The position numbers and the translations under genes are program-made. Below, in pieces: positions 10,901 through 19,227 of a stretch of 64,000 nt of DNA. The DNA comes from Lysinibacillus sp. OF-1 (GTDB lineage: Bacteria; Bacillota; Bacilli; Bacillales_A; Planococcaceae): positions 3,410,001-3,474,000 of the forward strand of contig NZ_CP102798.1 in NCBI RefSeq assembly GCF_028356935.1, in the 5' to 3' direction. The notes beneath the pieces are model-generated. The model searched no databases, had not been told where the DNA came from, and saw only the letters and a program-made list of their open reading frames with translations. Position 1 is the stretch's first letter. Each line of letters starts with the position of its first letter.

Positions 10901-13900
10901 TCATTTAAAATAATGGCTCTCATCATATCATGATGTTGGATAAGACGATTCCATGTTTGCTCCACTCTTGCATGATCGAGGGAAGAACAATCCATTTCAA
11001 AATAGCAATGAGTAGATACATCCCCGTACGCATAAATGCCGCTACGGCCTAACCAATAGGCTTGCTGAACGTCTGTTAATGGGAACGGCTTAAAACGATC
11101 CTGCTCATTAGGCTCTATACTTGGTAACTTTTTCTCCGAGTCCTCATTTGACTTTTGGTGCACTAGTTCCTCTAATAACAAGGCCATTTGTTGAAACACT
11201 GGTTGATTAAAGATGGCTTCTAAACTCATTTTGACAGCAAATTGCTCTTTTATTTTTGCACTAAGCTGAGTAGCTAATAATGAATCTCCACCAAGCTCAA
11301 AATAATGATCGTCTATGCTAATGGCTTCTTGCCCTAATACTTCTTTCCATATTTGTGCTAATCTCAATTCGATTGAGGTTGTTGGTGCAATAAAATCCTT
11401 TTTAGCTAGATCAGCTTGCTCTTGTTGAGGGATTGGTAATGCTGCTCGATCTACTTTTCCATTAGCAGTAATAGGCAACTGCTCTAATTGAATAATGACT
11501 TGTGGAATCATATAGTTTGGTAATCGTTGTTCTAAGTAACGGTGAAGTGGTTCTAATTGGAAATCTAATGTTGATTGTCGTTCAACTTGCGCTACAAATA
11601 AATACTGTGTAAACGCGGTATCAATAGACTGCGTCGTCATATTGGTGAAGCCCTCGTCTGTCAATACTGAAAGCCAATCATTTTCTGATAATAAGGGAAG
11701 GCATGTCTTTGCCCTTTCATCCTCATAATGTATAAAGCCATCCTCTAAAAATGCTGTACTGACTAATTGCAGAGGATTATTTTCCGTCATTTCTAATTGA
11801 ATGAATAAACCGCCATGCTTTAATAGCTTTTTTAAATGTTTAAGTGAATTTCTAATATGGGCTGCTCTATGTAAAGAATGAGAAGCCACAATCACATCAT
11901 AGTCACCATCTACAAAGCCTTGAGAAATCGGGCACTTATTTATATCAAGCATTTTGTAATGGATATTCGGCTGTGACCCTACAATTTGTTGAGCACGATT
12001 TAAAAAATAGTTGGATTCATCTGTAGCCGTATAATGTAGCTCATCTGTCGAAAATGCTTCCATTACTATTTGAAGTGTGTTGATATGACGCGTCCCAATC
12101 TCTAATATTTTGAGTGGTGCTTGACGTTCTATTCGATGATTTAATACCGTTTGAATCAAGTTTATGAATACTTCTTGCTGTTTGTTTCCATCAGATAGGT
12201 TATCTGTCAATTGCTCTAAAGTGTGTACATTATGAGGAAGCAATAATTCTAAAGGCTCTATTTCACCAGTTAAAAGTGCATAGCTTTTTTCAAAAAAGGT
12301 AGAAATAAATTCATTTATATATGTTGTTTGTTTTTTATTTAAACGATGAAACGATTCTTCATTTTGGACGATTAAGCATTGTTTATTATGAATAATCGGC
12401 CCATCACATGAAACGATATTGTTTTTTTCTAAAAATCTAAACCATTGATCGATTAAGCTTTGATATCGACTGTTGATCTTTTCTCGCTCTATGATCGTTA
12501 TCCTATTGTAGCTTGCATCTTTTTCTATTGGAAAACCACATCTGACAAGTATTTTACAAATCGTTTCCGTAGTGAGGTGGGTACAATAATTTTTAAATAA
12601 TCGATAACGATATTCATTCTCATTTACATTTTTTAAAAAATACCCTGACGCTTTTAATTGATCTATGTTAGACCAATCAATCATGGGTTTATTGTTCTTT
12701 ATAGATTGTACCTGCTCTTTTTCTGAACAACTTACAATATAAGCAGCTAAATATTGGCTTTCCTCTCCTCTGACAGTGACAACGGCATCCTCCACTTTCT
12801 CATAGCTTCGCATAACACTTTCGATTTCACCTAATTCAATACGATGACCCCGTACCTTTACCTGGGAATCATTTCTTCCTAAAAATTCAATAAGCCCATT
12901 ATGCCAAAATCGCCCATTATCCCCTGTCTTATACCAGCGAATACCTTTTTCTTCTATAAAACGCTCAGCAGTTAATTGTGGTTCTCCTACATACCCTTTG
13001 GCTATACCAGCGCCGCCTATCCACAATTCTCCTGCTTTCCAATTCGGACAATCTTCTCCATTTACATCAATCACTCTATAAAACTGATTTCTCAATGGTC
13101 TTCCATAAGGGATAGATCGCCAACTTGCTGGTAACGGGTGATCAACATTATAGTAATTGGACCAGATTGCCGCTTCTGTCGCACCACCCATCGCTACTAA
13201 TAAACCTCTCGGTGCTACTTTTAACAATCGGTCAGGAATATCTAAGTTAATCCAATCACCTGACAGCATGACGATACGTAAATCTAAACAAATTAATTTT
13301 GCACTTTCTGCCTCTATTAAAAACATTTTCAATAAAGCGGGTACAGAATTCCATAGTGTAACATGATAATGACGAACCAACTTTAACCAAATATCAGCGT
13401 TTCGAGCCGTATCGTCTGAAAGAAGAACAATGCTGCCACCAACACTCAAAAGACCAAATATATCGTATATAGACAAATCAAAATCTAATGAGGATACTGC
13501 TAAAATACGATCTTCCATGCTTATGTTATATTTTTGATTGATATCTGCAATTGTATTCCAAGCTGCTTTATGACTAATTTCCACACCTTTTGGTTCTCCC
13601 GTTGAGCCTGATGTAAAAATAATATAAGCTGAGCTGTTTACATCCACTTTAGGCAATGTCACATGACCAAATTGTTGTGTTTGTTCTATTTTAATAACTT
13701 GTACTTGATCAATATTTTTATATTTTGCCTCATAGGGAGCAGCTGTTAAGATAAAGCTTACATTAGCCTTTTCCATAATTTTTTTATAGCGTTCACTTGG
13801 CTGTGTCACATGTACTGGAACAAAGCATCCCCCAATAGCCAAAACCCCTAAAATTGCTTGAATTTGCTCTAATCCTCTCGGCAATGAAATCGCTACTCGA

Positions 13901-15729
13901 TCACCTTTTTTAAAGCCGTTATGTAACAATGTGGCAGCCACCTGTTCCGCCTGTAAGGACAGTTGTTTATAAGTTATTTCATGATGGTCTATCCCATCTA
14001 TTAGCGCTATAGCATATGGTTGTTGCTTTGCTATTTCAAAGAAAGACGTATGCAAGCACTGTGCAGAATCTGTTACTATGGAATCTTCTATTACTTGACG
14101 TCTTGCTATTTGTGCTTTCGTTTCGATAGCTGGATGTTGGAGCCAATGCTGTTCGTCTTCAATTAACCAATGAATGGTTTTGATAAACAGATCAAACATG
14201 TCATCCAATAAACCTGATGGAAATATGTCATCTAAACCATCCCAAATACATAATAAACCACCATCCATATCAAACATTTGAAAGTCTAACCAAACTTGAG
14301 GTGTTTGAGAAATCATGTAATGAATCTTGCCAAATGCATCTTTAAATTCTTCATTAATAAGTGGTACACCTAAATTACATGAAAAAACGATTGGAGCAAA
14401 GACTTTTTCATCTGGGTGATACTTAGCTAAATCTCGTTGAATTTTGACCCCTGAATAAGCCGTATAGTTCATATCTTGATGAAATTGCTGTTGTAAACTT
14501 TTTGTAAAGGCTAAAAAAGACTGTTGTGTTTCACTATCAACCTCCAATAATAACAAGGTAGTAAAATCAGCTACAACATGCTCTAGCTCTTCAGACAAAG
14601 TATCTCGATTGAACAATGGTATATTCATAAGAAAACGGGATTCACTGCTCCACTTATTTAATGTGTAAGCATAAGCTGCTAACAATACCATCGCAGAAGT
14701 AACGTTATAACGAGAGGCAATCAATTGCAGCTTGCTCCAAGCAGTATCTTCTAAAAAGTACTCTCTTCTTGTAAATTTAGGTTCGTGTTGTATCAACGCA
14801 GCATTGTTTGACAACGGTAGTTTAGGACCTAATGGTAAAGTGGCTAACCTGTTTTTCCAATAGGCTTCGGCATAACGTTCTTCATCAGCATTTGCTAATT
14901 TTTTATCATAAAGATATTTCGCAAAGTTCCAATTTTCAGGTGCTTTTGGTTTTTGTTGTCTAGTATAAGCGGCCGCTAAATCATGTAAAATGATTTGGAA
15001 ACTTTGCACATCAGCTACAAGTAAGTCGATATCGAAATGAAGTCGCGTTTTACCATCAGGCAATAGAGATAGCTGTAATCGAGCTACTTCCCCTTGATCA
15101 ATTGCCAATAGCCGATGTGAAGTATTCGCACGAATAGCTTCTAATTGTTGATTAACCTCGTCTTGTGAACATGTTGTTAAATCGTGAACAGCAATAGCTG
15201 TAAAAGGGGATGCTGTTAAAACTTGCTGTTGGCCATCCTCCGTATACTTAACACGGAGCATAGGATGATGCTGGACAATGATGGCCCATGCCGATTCAAG
15301 CCGCTCTATATCAATATGTTGACCGTTAATTTCCATATAACCATGACAGCCATTTCCGCCTAAATATTGACCGCTTTGTCGCCCAACCCAATAGGCATAC
15401 TGTACATCTGTTAATGGAAATGGCTCATACATATTAGGTATTGTTTTATCTTGATTTTCTAATATGGAGTTATCACTATTTATTGAATGGACAGCCTCTC
15501 TATTTAATAATTCGTACCAAGCGCTCAAATAAGGTTCCGATATTAATTCTTTGAAAGTAATGGTAATGCCAGCTTTTTTTAGTTTGCTGACTAATTTCAT
15601 GACTTGTAAGGAGTTTAAGCCTAACTCCAATAAATTTTGATCCGCGCGTATTTCTTTCTTTATACCGAGGAGTTGATTGACTTCTAATGCTAGATTTCGG
15701 ATGATGTCTAAATCACTTTCTAATTTCAA
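7927..15729 (-). CDS. Nonribosomal peptide synthetase ArCP-Cy-A(E-like)-PCP-Cy-A-PCP, two cysteine modules
   Basis: This 2600-residue assembly line begins with an aryl carrier protein (phosphopantetheine Ser40 in GLNSLQ). Module 1: Cy (PLTDVQ about 104, DLLVAD about 233); A (TSGSTGEPKG about 709) carrying a methyltransferase-like insert (about 1100-1380) whose SAM loop is degenerate (LEIGTRHIN near 1208); and PCP (GGDSLLATQ about 1480). Module 2: Cy (PLTDVQ about 1552, DNIIFD about 1679), an uninterrupted A domain (TSGSTGKPKG about 2157) and PCP (GGNSLMAI about 2549). Both A pockets read D-L-Y-N-L-S-(M/L)-I-W-K, the cysteine code. The insert resembles the PchE/HMWP2 epimerase-type domain. No thioesterase is present, so the chain should pass to the second NRPS. 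The start is TTG, overlapping the TGA of the ligase gene. Confidence 0.95.
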   Translation of the reverse strand: MKLESDLDIIRNLALEVNQLLGIKKEIRADQNLLELGLNSLQVMKLVSKLKKAGITITFKELISEPYLSAWYELLNREAVHSINSDNSILENQDKTIPNMYEPFPLTDVQYAYWVGRQSGQYLGGNGCHGYMEINGQHIDIERLESAWAIIVQHHPMLRVKYTEDGQQQVLTASPFTAIAVHDLTTCSQDEVNQQLEAIRANTSHRLLAIDQGEVARLQLSLLPDGKTRLHFDIDLLVADVQSFQIILHDLAAAYTRQQKPKAPENWNFAKYLYDKKLANADEERYAEAYWKNRLATLPLGPKLPLSNNAALIQHEPKFTRREYFLEDTAWSKLQLIASRYNVTSAMVLLAAYAYTLNKWSSESRFLMNIPLFNRDTLSEELEHVVADFTTLLLLEVDSETQQSFLAFTKSLQQQFHQDMNYTAYSGVKIQRDLAKYHPDEKVFAPIVFSCNLGVPLINEEFKDAFGKIHYMISQTPQVWLDFQMFDMDGGLLCIWDGLDDIFPSGLLDDMFDLFIKTIHWLIEDEQHWLQHPAIETKAQIARRQVIEDSIVTDSAQCLHTSFFEIAKQQPYAIALIDGIDHHEITYKQLSLQAEQVAATLLHNGFKKGDRVAISLPRGLEQIQAILGVLAIGGCFVPVHVTQPSERYKKIMEKANVSFILTAAPYEAKYKNIDQVQVIKIEQTQQFGHVTLPKVDVNSSAYIIFTSGSTGEPKGVEISHKAAWNTIADINQKYNISMEDRILAVSSLDFDLSIYDIFGLLSVGGSIVLLSDDTARNADIWLKLVRHYHVTLWNSVPALLKMFLIEAESAKLICLDLRIVMLSGDWINLDIPDRLLKVAPRGLLVAMGGATEAAIWSNYYNVDHPLPASWRSIPYGRPLRNQFYRVIDVNGEDCPNWKAGELWIGGAGIAKGYVGEPQLTAERFIEEKGIRWYKTGDNGRFWHNGLIEFLGRNDSQVKVRGHRIELGEIESVMRSYEKVEDAVVTVRGEESQYLAAYIVSCSEKEQVQSIKNNKPMIDWSNIDQLKASGYFLKNVNENEYRYRLFKNYCTHLTTETICKILVRCGFPIEKDASYNRITIIEREKINSRYQSLIDQWFRFLEKNNIVSCDGPIIHNKQCLIVQNEESFHRLNKKQTTYINEFISTFFEKSYALLTGEIEPLELLLPHNVHTLEQLTDNLSDGNKQQEVFINLIQTVLNHRIERQAPLKILEIGTRHINTLQIVMEAFSTDELHYTATDESNYFLNRAQQIVGSQPNIHYKMLDINKCPISQGFVDGDYDVIVASHSLHRAAHIRNSLKHLKKLLKHGGLFIQLEMTENNPLQLVSTAFLEDGFIHYEDERAKTCLPLLSENDWLSVLTDEGFTNMTTQSIDTAFTQYLFVAQVERQSTLDFQLEPLHRYLEQRLPNYMIPQVIIQLEQLPITANGKVDRAALPIPQQEQADLAKKDFIAPTTSIELRLAQIWKEVLGQEAISIDDHYFELGGDSLLATQLSAKIKEQFAVKMSLEAIFNQPVFQQMALLLEELVHQKSNEDSEKKLPSIEPNEQDRFKPFPLTDVQQAYWLGRSGIYAYGDVSTHCYFEMDCSSLDHARVEQTWNRLIQHHDMMRAIILNDGQQQQVQEFVAYYSIASYNLTNLSAEQRKEQLTLVRSEMEHQTFIPSEWPLFDIRMSAINEQKTRIHISFDNIIFDGFSMFYLFKEWKRLYDDSSAKLQTLQTTFRDYILAYQKIRETEMYKRDIQYWHQRIDNMYPAPDLPLLDYKEDLSNCKFTRYEEKLSTEEWLVLKQLAAKMNLSPASLLIAAYAETLARWSSQPKFTINLTRFHRVLFEPDVDQLIGDFTSLNLLSIDMSKGESFLERARTVQKQLLQDLEHPYVSGVYVERALAKKWNRQMGIMMPFVFTSGLGLEKNNGSTTKTSYLGDIVYGLSQTPQVWLDHQVSEQKGELWLSWDAIEELFPQYLIRDMFEAYTRILKELARKEDLWQQPIRSLVCFPCQEQEGKLKGPDTAISDETLISLVEKQIAANPTNLAVISEEKNMTYEQLSHLTNHTAQAILAMDRTKGRLVAVVMEKGWEQIVAVLGIMKAGKAYLPIDCTTPIERMKFLLQEGEVQSIVTQAHVLKQLPFLNDYHVTVIDPEWAHQECFITSLELLSSDLAYVIYTSGSTGKPKGVMIDHRGAVNTIVDINDRLGVCAEDRILALSNLTFDLSVYDIFGLLAVGGAIVVPRAERIKDPVHWNELLQTQHISIWNTVPAFMQMLAQYTKNIEFFTYPTLRAVLLSGDWIPISLPSEIWEIAPKTQILGLGGATEASIWSNIFDIQTVDGNWKSIPYGKPLANQYYYILNDQMAACPVNVPGNLYIGGVGLAKGYWKNEERTNEQFLIHPMTKERLYATGDLGRYLPDGNIEFLGRADAQIKLNGYRVEIGEIDYHLAKLPCVKEAATIVHERNGTSILVAYVVLEDEQDGLNNEQFKQLLAQKLPHYMLPTIYKSIDKMPLSENGKVNRKFLQQLPLNEQELSKKYRAPYTEMQKDVAAIWEEILSYEQPGLDDDFFTCGGNSLMAIQMIGKIKEQFTIELSIQTLFTHTRLEQLAAYVEEQSVTMEEGAL

Positions 15730-17369
15730 TGCATAGACGCCTCACTTTCCATAGCCATCTGTTTTAATTTTTTTTTATCCACTTTCCCTACATTTATAAA
15801 TGGTAATCGCTCAACATATATGATTCGATCTGGAAGTTTATATGGAGCAACACCTATATGAAATAAATAACTACATATCTCATCTCGTTCCATTCTTTGT
15901 CCATCGGTCACTATAAATGCACAAATGCTTTCTCCTAGATCCTTATCTGGTAAACCAACAACAGCAGCATCTTTTATCATTGGCTGTGTACGTAAAAAAC
16001 TTTCAATTTCAGATGGTATAACATTTTCACCTGCACGATTAATTTGCTCCCTTACTCGACCGACAATTTGTATATTTCCATCTGATGTAATACGAGCCTT
16101 ATCACCAGTACGTAAAAAGTAATCCTTAGTAAAAATTTCCGCATTTAAAGCAGATGCTTGATAGTATCCGCCAAATGTATACGGACCTTTTGCCACCAAT
16201 TCTCCAAGCTGACCCTGAGGAACTTCTCTTCCTAGCTCATCTATAATCTTTATTTCATCACCTATCGAAATTGCCTGCCCTTGACAGCTTGTAACAATTT
16301 CCACAGGATCATTTAATGCTGTGAAACAAGTAATCCCTTCGCCGAGTCCGTATCCTTGTTGTATTTTACAGTGAAATGTATTCATAAATTGAACAGCCAT
16401 TTCCTGCTCTATGTGAGCAGCGCCAATTAAGACCACCTCTAAGCTCGACATATTCAAATCTTCATACCATTCAAATGCTTCTAACCAAAGGCTAGCAATT
16501 GTTGGTACAATGGCGGTATGTGTCACCTGTTCTTTTTCGATTTCATGAAATGCTTCATCAAAGCTAGAGGTTTGACATAATACCACTTTTCCACCTGTAA
16601 AAAGAGTACCTAATATACCTGGTGAGCATAACGGATAATCATGTGAAATCGATAGTACAGCCATGTATGCCGTTTCAGGAGTCATTCCACATTTTTCAGC
16701 AGAGGCGAATGCATTATAGGCATAAGCTTCATGTATTTTCGGAATTATTTTGGGAATGCCTGTTGTGCCACCAGACAATAAGTATAATGCAGTATCTCTA
16801 TAGTGAGGTGAAGCGCTAATTGCTAATGAATAGTTCCTTTCTTTCAGCTGATCTACTGTTACATGTGTATAGGATGCTGGCCACTGTATGGTGGATTCCC
16901 CAACCGTCACAATATATCGAATACTTTTATGCTGAGGAATTACCTGTGCGGCCATACATTCATACTGGAAACCTAGATAACTACTGCAACATATATAAGC
17001 TATTGGCTGAACCATTTTGGCAACTGTATCGATTTCTACTTCTCTATGGGATGGCAACATCAAAACAGGCTGCACACCTATTTTTAACAGACTAAATAAA
17101 ACAGTAATAAATTCAATTGTATTTGGTAGCTGCATTAAAACCCGATCACCCTGCTGCCAACCTAAAGATAAAAAGCCTGTCGATAATTGCTCAATTTCTT
17201 GAAGCAGCTCTTCATAAGTTAAGCGTCGATTCCCTTCCACTACTGCCAGATGATGCGGAAATCGTTGAGCAATGATGTCAAGCTCTTCCATTAATGTTTT
17301 CTTTCTTAAAAAGCCCAATTCTTCATATCGTTCTACTTCTTGTAAATACCAATCCATTTGCTGAGACAT
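15726..17369 (-). CDS. Stand-alone aryl-acid AMP ligase (DhbE/YbtE/PchD-like), starter loading
   Basis: The protein is about 547 residues from the ATG at 17369, chosen because GGAGG lies eight bases upstream; an in-frame ATG at 17399 is also possible. It aligns by eye along its length with 2,3-dihydroxybenzoate/salicylate-AMP ligases: the P-loop LLSGGTTGIPK, the core motif YGLGEG, RTGDKA and the terminal catalytic Lys region GKVDKKKLK. It should adenylate an aryl acid and load it on the ArCP of the adjacent NRPS. One pocket position is unusual: in the region read as AHNYPLSSPG in DhbE, this protein reads SHDYPLCSPG. The Asn that typifies aryl-acid enzymes is thus Asp, so salicylate cannot be assumed. 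Confidence 0.93.
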   Translation of the reverse strand: MSQQMDWYLQEVERYEELGFLRKKTLMEELDIIAQRFPHHLAVVEGNRRLTYEELLQEIEQLSTGFLSLGWQQGDRVLMQLPNTIEFITVLFSLLKIGVQPVLMLPSHREVEIDTVAKMVQPIAYICCSSYLGFQYECMAAQVIPQHKSIRYIVTVGESTIQWPASYTHVTVDQLKERNYSLAISASPHYRDTALYLLSGGTTGIPKIIPKIHEAYAYNAFASAEKCGMTPETAYMAVLSISHDYPLCSPGILGTLFTGGKVVLCQTSSFDEAFHEIEKEQVTHTAIVPTIASLWLEAFEWYEDLNMSSLEVVLIGAAHIEQEMAVQFMNTFHCKIQQGYGLGEGITCFTALNDPVEIVTSCQGQAISIGDEIKIIDELGREVPQGQLGELVAKGPYTFGGYYQASALNAEIFTKDYFLRTGDKARITSDGNIQIVGRVREQINRAGENVIPSEIESFLRTQPMIKDAAVVGLPDKDLGESICAFIVTDGQRMERDEICSYLFHIGVAPYKLPDRIIYVERLPFINVGKVDKKKLKQMAMESEASMH

Positions 17370-17406
17370 CCTTTTCGCCTCCATTCTCTCTGTTAACATC
17401 TATTTG

Positions 17407-19119
17407 TTAGACGATACTTAATTGATGTTCTTTTTTCCACATAGCTGCATATTTGCCCTCCTTAGCGATAAGACTTTGATGTGACCCTTCTTCAACGATT
17501 TGTCCCCCATCCACAACTAATATATTGTCTGCATTTTTAATAATGGAAAGTGTATGGGCAATCATCACAACTGTTTTTTTCTTTTTCAAAAGATTTTTAA
17601 TCGCTTCTTTTACAGCTAACTCATTTTCGATATCTAACGAAGCGGTCGCTTCATCTAATAAAAGTATAGGACTGTCCTTTAAAATGGCACGTGCAATGGA
17701 TATACGCTGCCTTTCACCACCAGATAACTTATTACCATTTTCCCCAATGATTGTGTCATAGCCATACTCCAACTTCTCAATAAAATCATGGCAGTTGGCC
17801 TCTTTTGCAGCATTAATAATTTCTTGTTTTGTTGCTTCTGGCTTTGTATAGCGAATATTATTTAATATCGTGTCATTAAACAAAAAAGTATCTTGATCAA
17901 CCATTGAAATTTTTTGCATTACTTTTTCAGTAGCGATCGATTGAATCGTTTGCTGACCAATTAAAATATCACCACGATTAGGCTCATAATATTTTGTGAT
18001 TAAATTTAAAATAGTTGATTTTCCCGAACCCGATGGCCCGACAATTGCTACAAACTGGGAAGACCCAATTTCAAAATTAATATCACGCAATATAGGTTCT
18101 TCTTGGCTATAGGCGAAATTCACATTGTGAAAAGCTATACTATATTGTTCAGGTTCAAAAAAGGCATCACTTGATGGCTCTTCCTCTGCATCTAATACAG
18201 CTTCAATTTGACGTTTGGCAATCATAAAATTTTTATAAGAGGTAAGGTCAATAAAAAGTGTGCCAAACAATTTACATGTAAATAAAGGGCTGATGCTAAT
18301 TAGAAAGAAGGAAGAAGCCTCTAGATTTCCTGCCAACCATTGATGACCTGCTAAATAAAGAACAATCGGTAAACTGAACCAACAGAGAATACTAAATATC
18401 GTACCAATTGGAATTACTTTGATCTCATATACATAACTAATATCACTATAGGCTTTCATAGAATCAGTTGTTGCTTTATTTTTAACACCACCTAAACCAA
18501 ATGATCGTAGCGTTTGAATACCATTAATATACTCCACTACATCACTTGTATTTTTTGTCATAATATTTTTCTTCTCGTTCCCGTATTTTTTTACCATTAA
18601 AAAGGACAAGTAAAGTGATGGTAATAATAATAAGCCTGAACATAAAAGAACTATTCCAGCAGATATCGAATGCGTTGCAACGAAGCCAATTAACAGTAAG
18701 CTAAACGAAGTATTTTTTATAATATCACCAATTTTATGAGTCAAAATACTTTCATAATTATTAACACTTGTTGTCGTTGCATTAATGTACTCGCCAATTT
18801 GTGCCTTCGTAAAGGAGGAAAGTGGTATTTTTTTCATTTTATCGCCCAGCGACAAGCGAAGAATTCTACTCACTTGCGCACCACCAATTTGCCCTCTCGT
18901 ATAACCAAATGCATAGACAATTAAGCGAATAACAAAAACAGCACCTAATAATAATATAGTTTGAGTTAACATGCTCATCGTTAATTGCTCTGTAATTAAG
19001 GCTTTGATCGTGTAGTATAAAACGATAAAATTAAAACCAGCTAGCATCCCTTCGATGACATTGAAAACAACAGAAAGATAAAAAGAAATATTTTTTCTAA
19101 ATGCATGTTTTTTGTCCAT
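17407..19119 (-). CDS. ABC half-transporter, YbtQ/IrtB-like (membrane domain fused to ATPase)
   Basis: About 570 residues from the ATG at 19119, preferred over 19140 because AAGGAG lies seven bases upstream. An exporter-fold membrane domain of six helices (about 15-300) is followed by an ATPase with Walker A GPSGSGKST, signature LSGGERQR and Walker B ILLLDEATASLD. Although exporter-shaped, the homologous YbtP/YbtQ and IrtA/IrtB pairs import iron-loaded siderophores. Its place beside a second half-transporter and the starter ligase supports the same heterodimeric role here. Export of the apo-compound is the alternative. Confidence 0.9.
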   Translation of the reverse strand: MDKKHAFRKNISFYLSVVFNVIEGMLAGFNFIVLYYTIKALITEQLTMSMLTQTILLLGAVFVIRLIVYAFGYTRGQIGGAQVSRILRLSLGDKMKKIPLSSFTKAQIGEYINATTTSVNNYESILTHKIGDIIKNTSFSLLLIGFVATHSISAGIVLLCSGLLLLPSLYLSFLMVKKYGNEKKNIMTKNTSDVVEYINGIQTLRSFGLGGVKNKATTDSMKAYSDISYVYEIKVIPIGTIFSILCWFSLPIVLYLAGHQWLAGNLEASSFFLISISPLFTCKLFGTLFIDLTSYKNFMIAKRQIEAVLDAEEEPSSDAFFEPEQYSIAFHNVNFAYSQEEPILRDINFEIGSSQFVAIVGPSGSGKSTILNLITKYYEPNRGDILIGQQTIQSIATEKVMQKISMVDQDTFLFNDTILNNIRYTKPEATKQEIINAAKEANCHDFIEKLEYGYDTIIGENGNKLSGGERQRISIARAILKDSPILLLDEATASLDIENELAVKEAIKNLLKKKKTVVMIAHTLSIIKNADNILVVDGGQIVEEGSHQSLIAKEGKYAAMWKKEHQLSIV

Positions 19120-19141
19120 ACTAAATTCTCCTTCATCCATT

Positions 19142-19161
19142 AATTACGCCTTGGCGTAATT
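19142..19161. repeat. 20-bp perfect palindrome between the two ABC half-transporter genes
   Basis: AATTACGCC and GGCGTAATT are perfectly complementary around a central TT. The two-base centre is too short for a normal RNA loop, so a DNA-level operator is more likely than a terminator. No run of T follows it on the minus strand. Its role is not established. Confidence 0.6.
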
Positions 19162-19227
19162 GTACCCGTCGCCACGTAGGTAATTTTCTTCCAAATATGT
19201 GATATCTGCTGAACCAAGATAAATATC

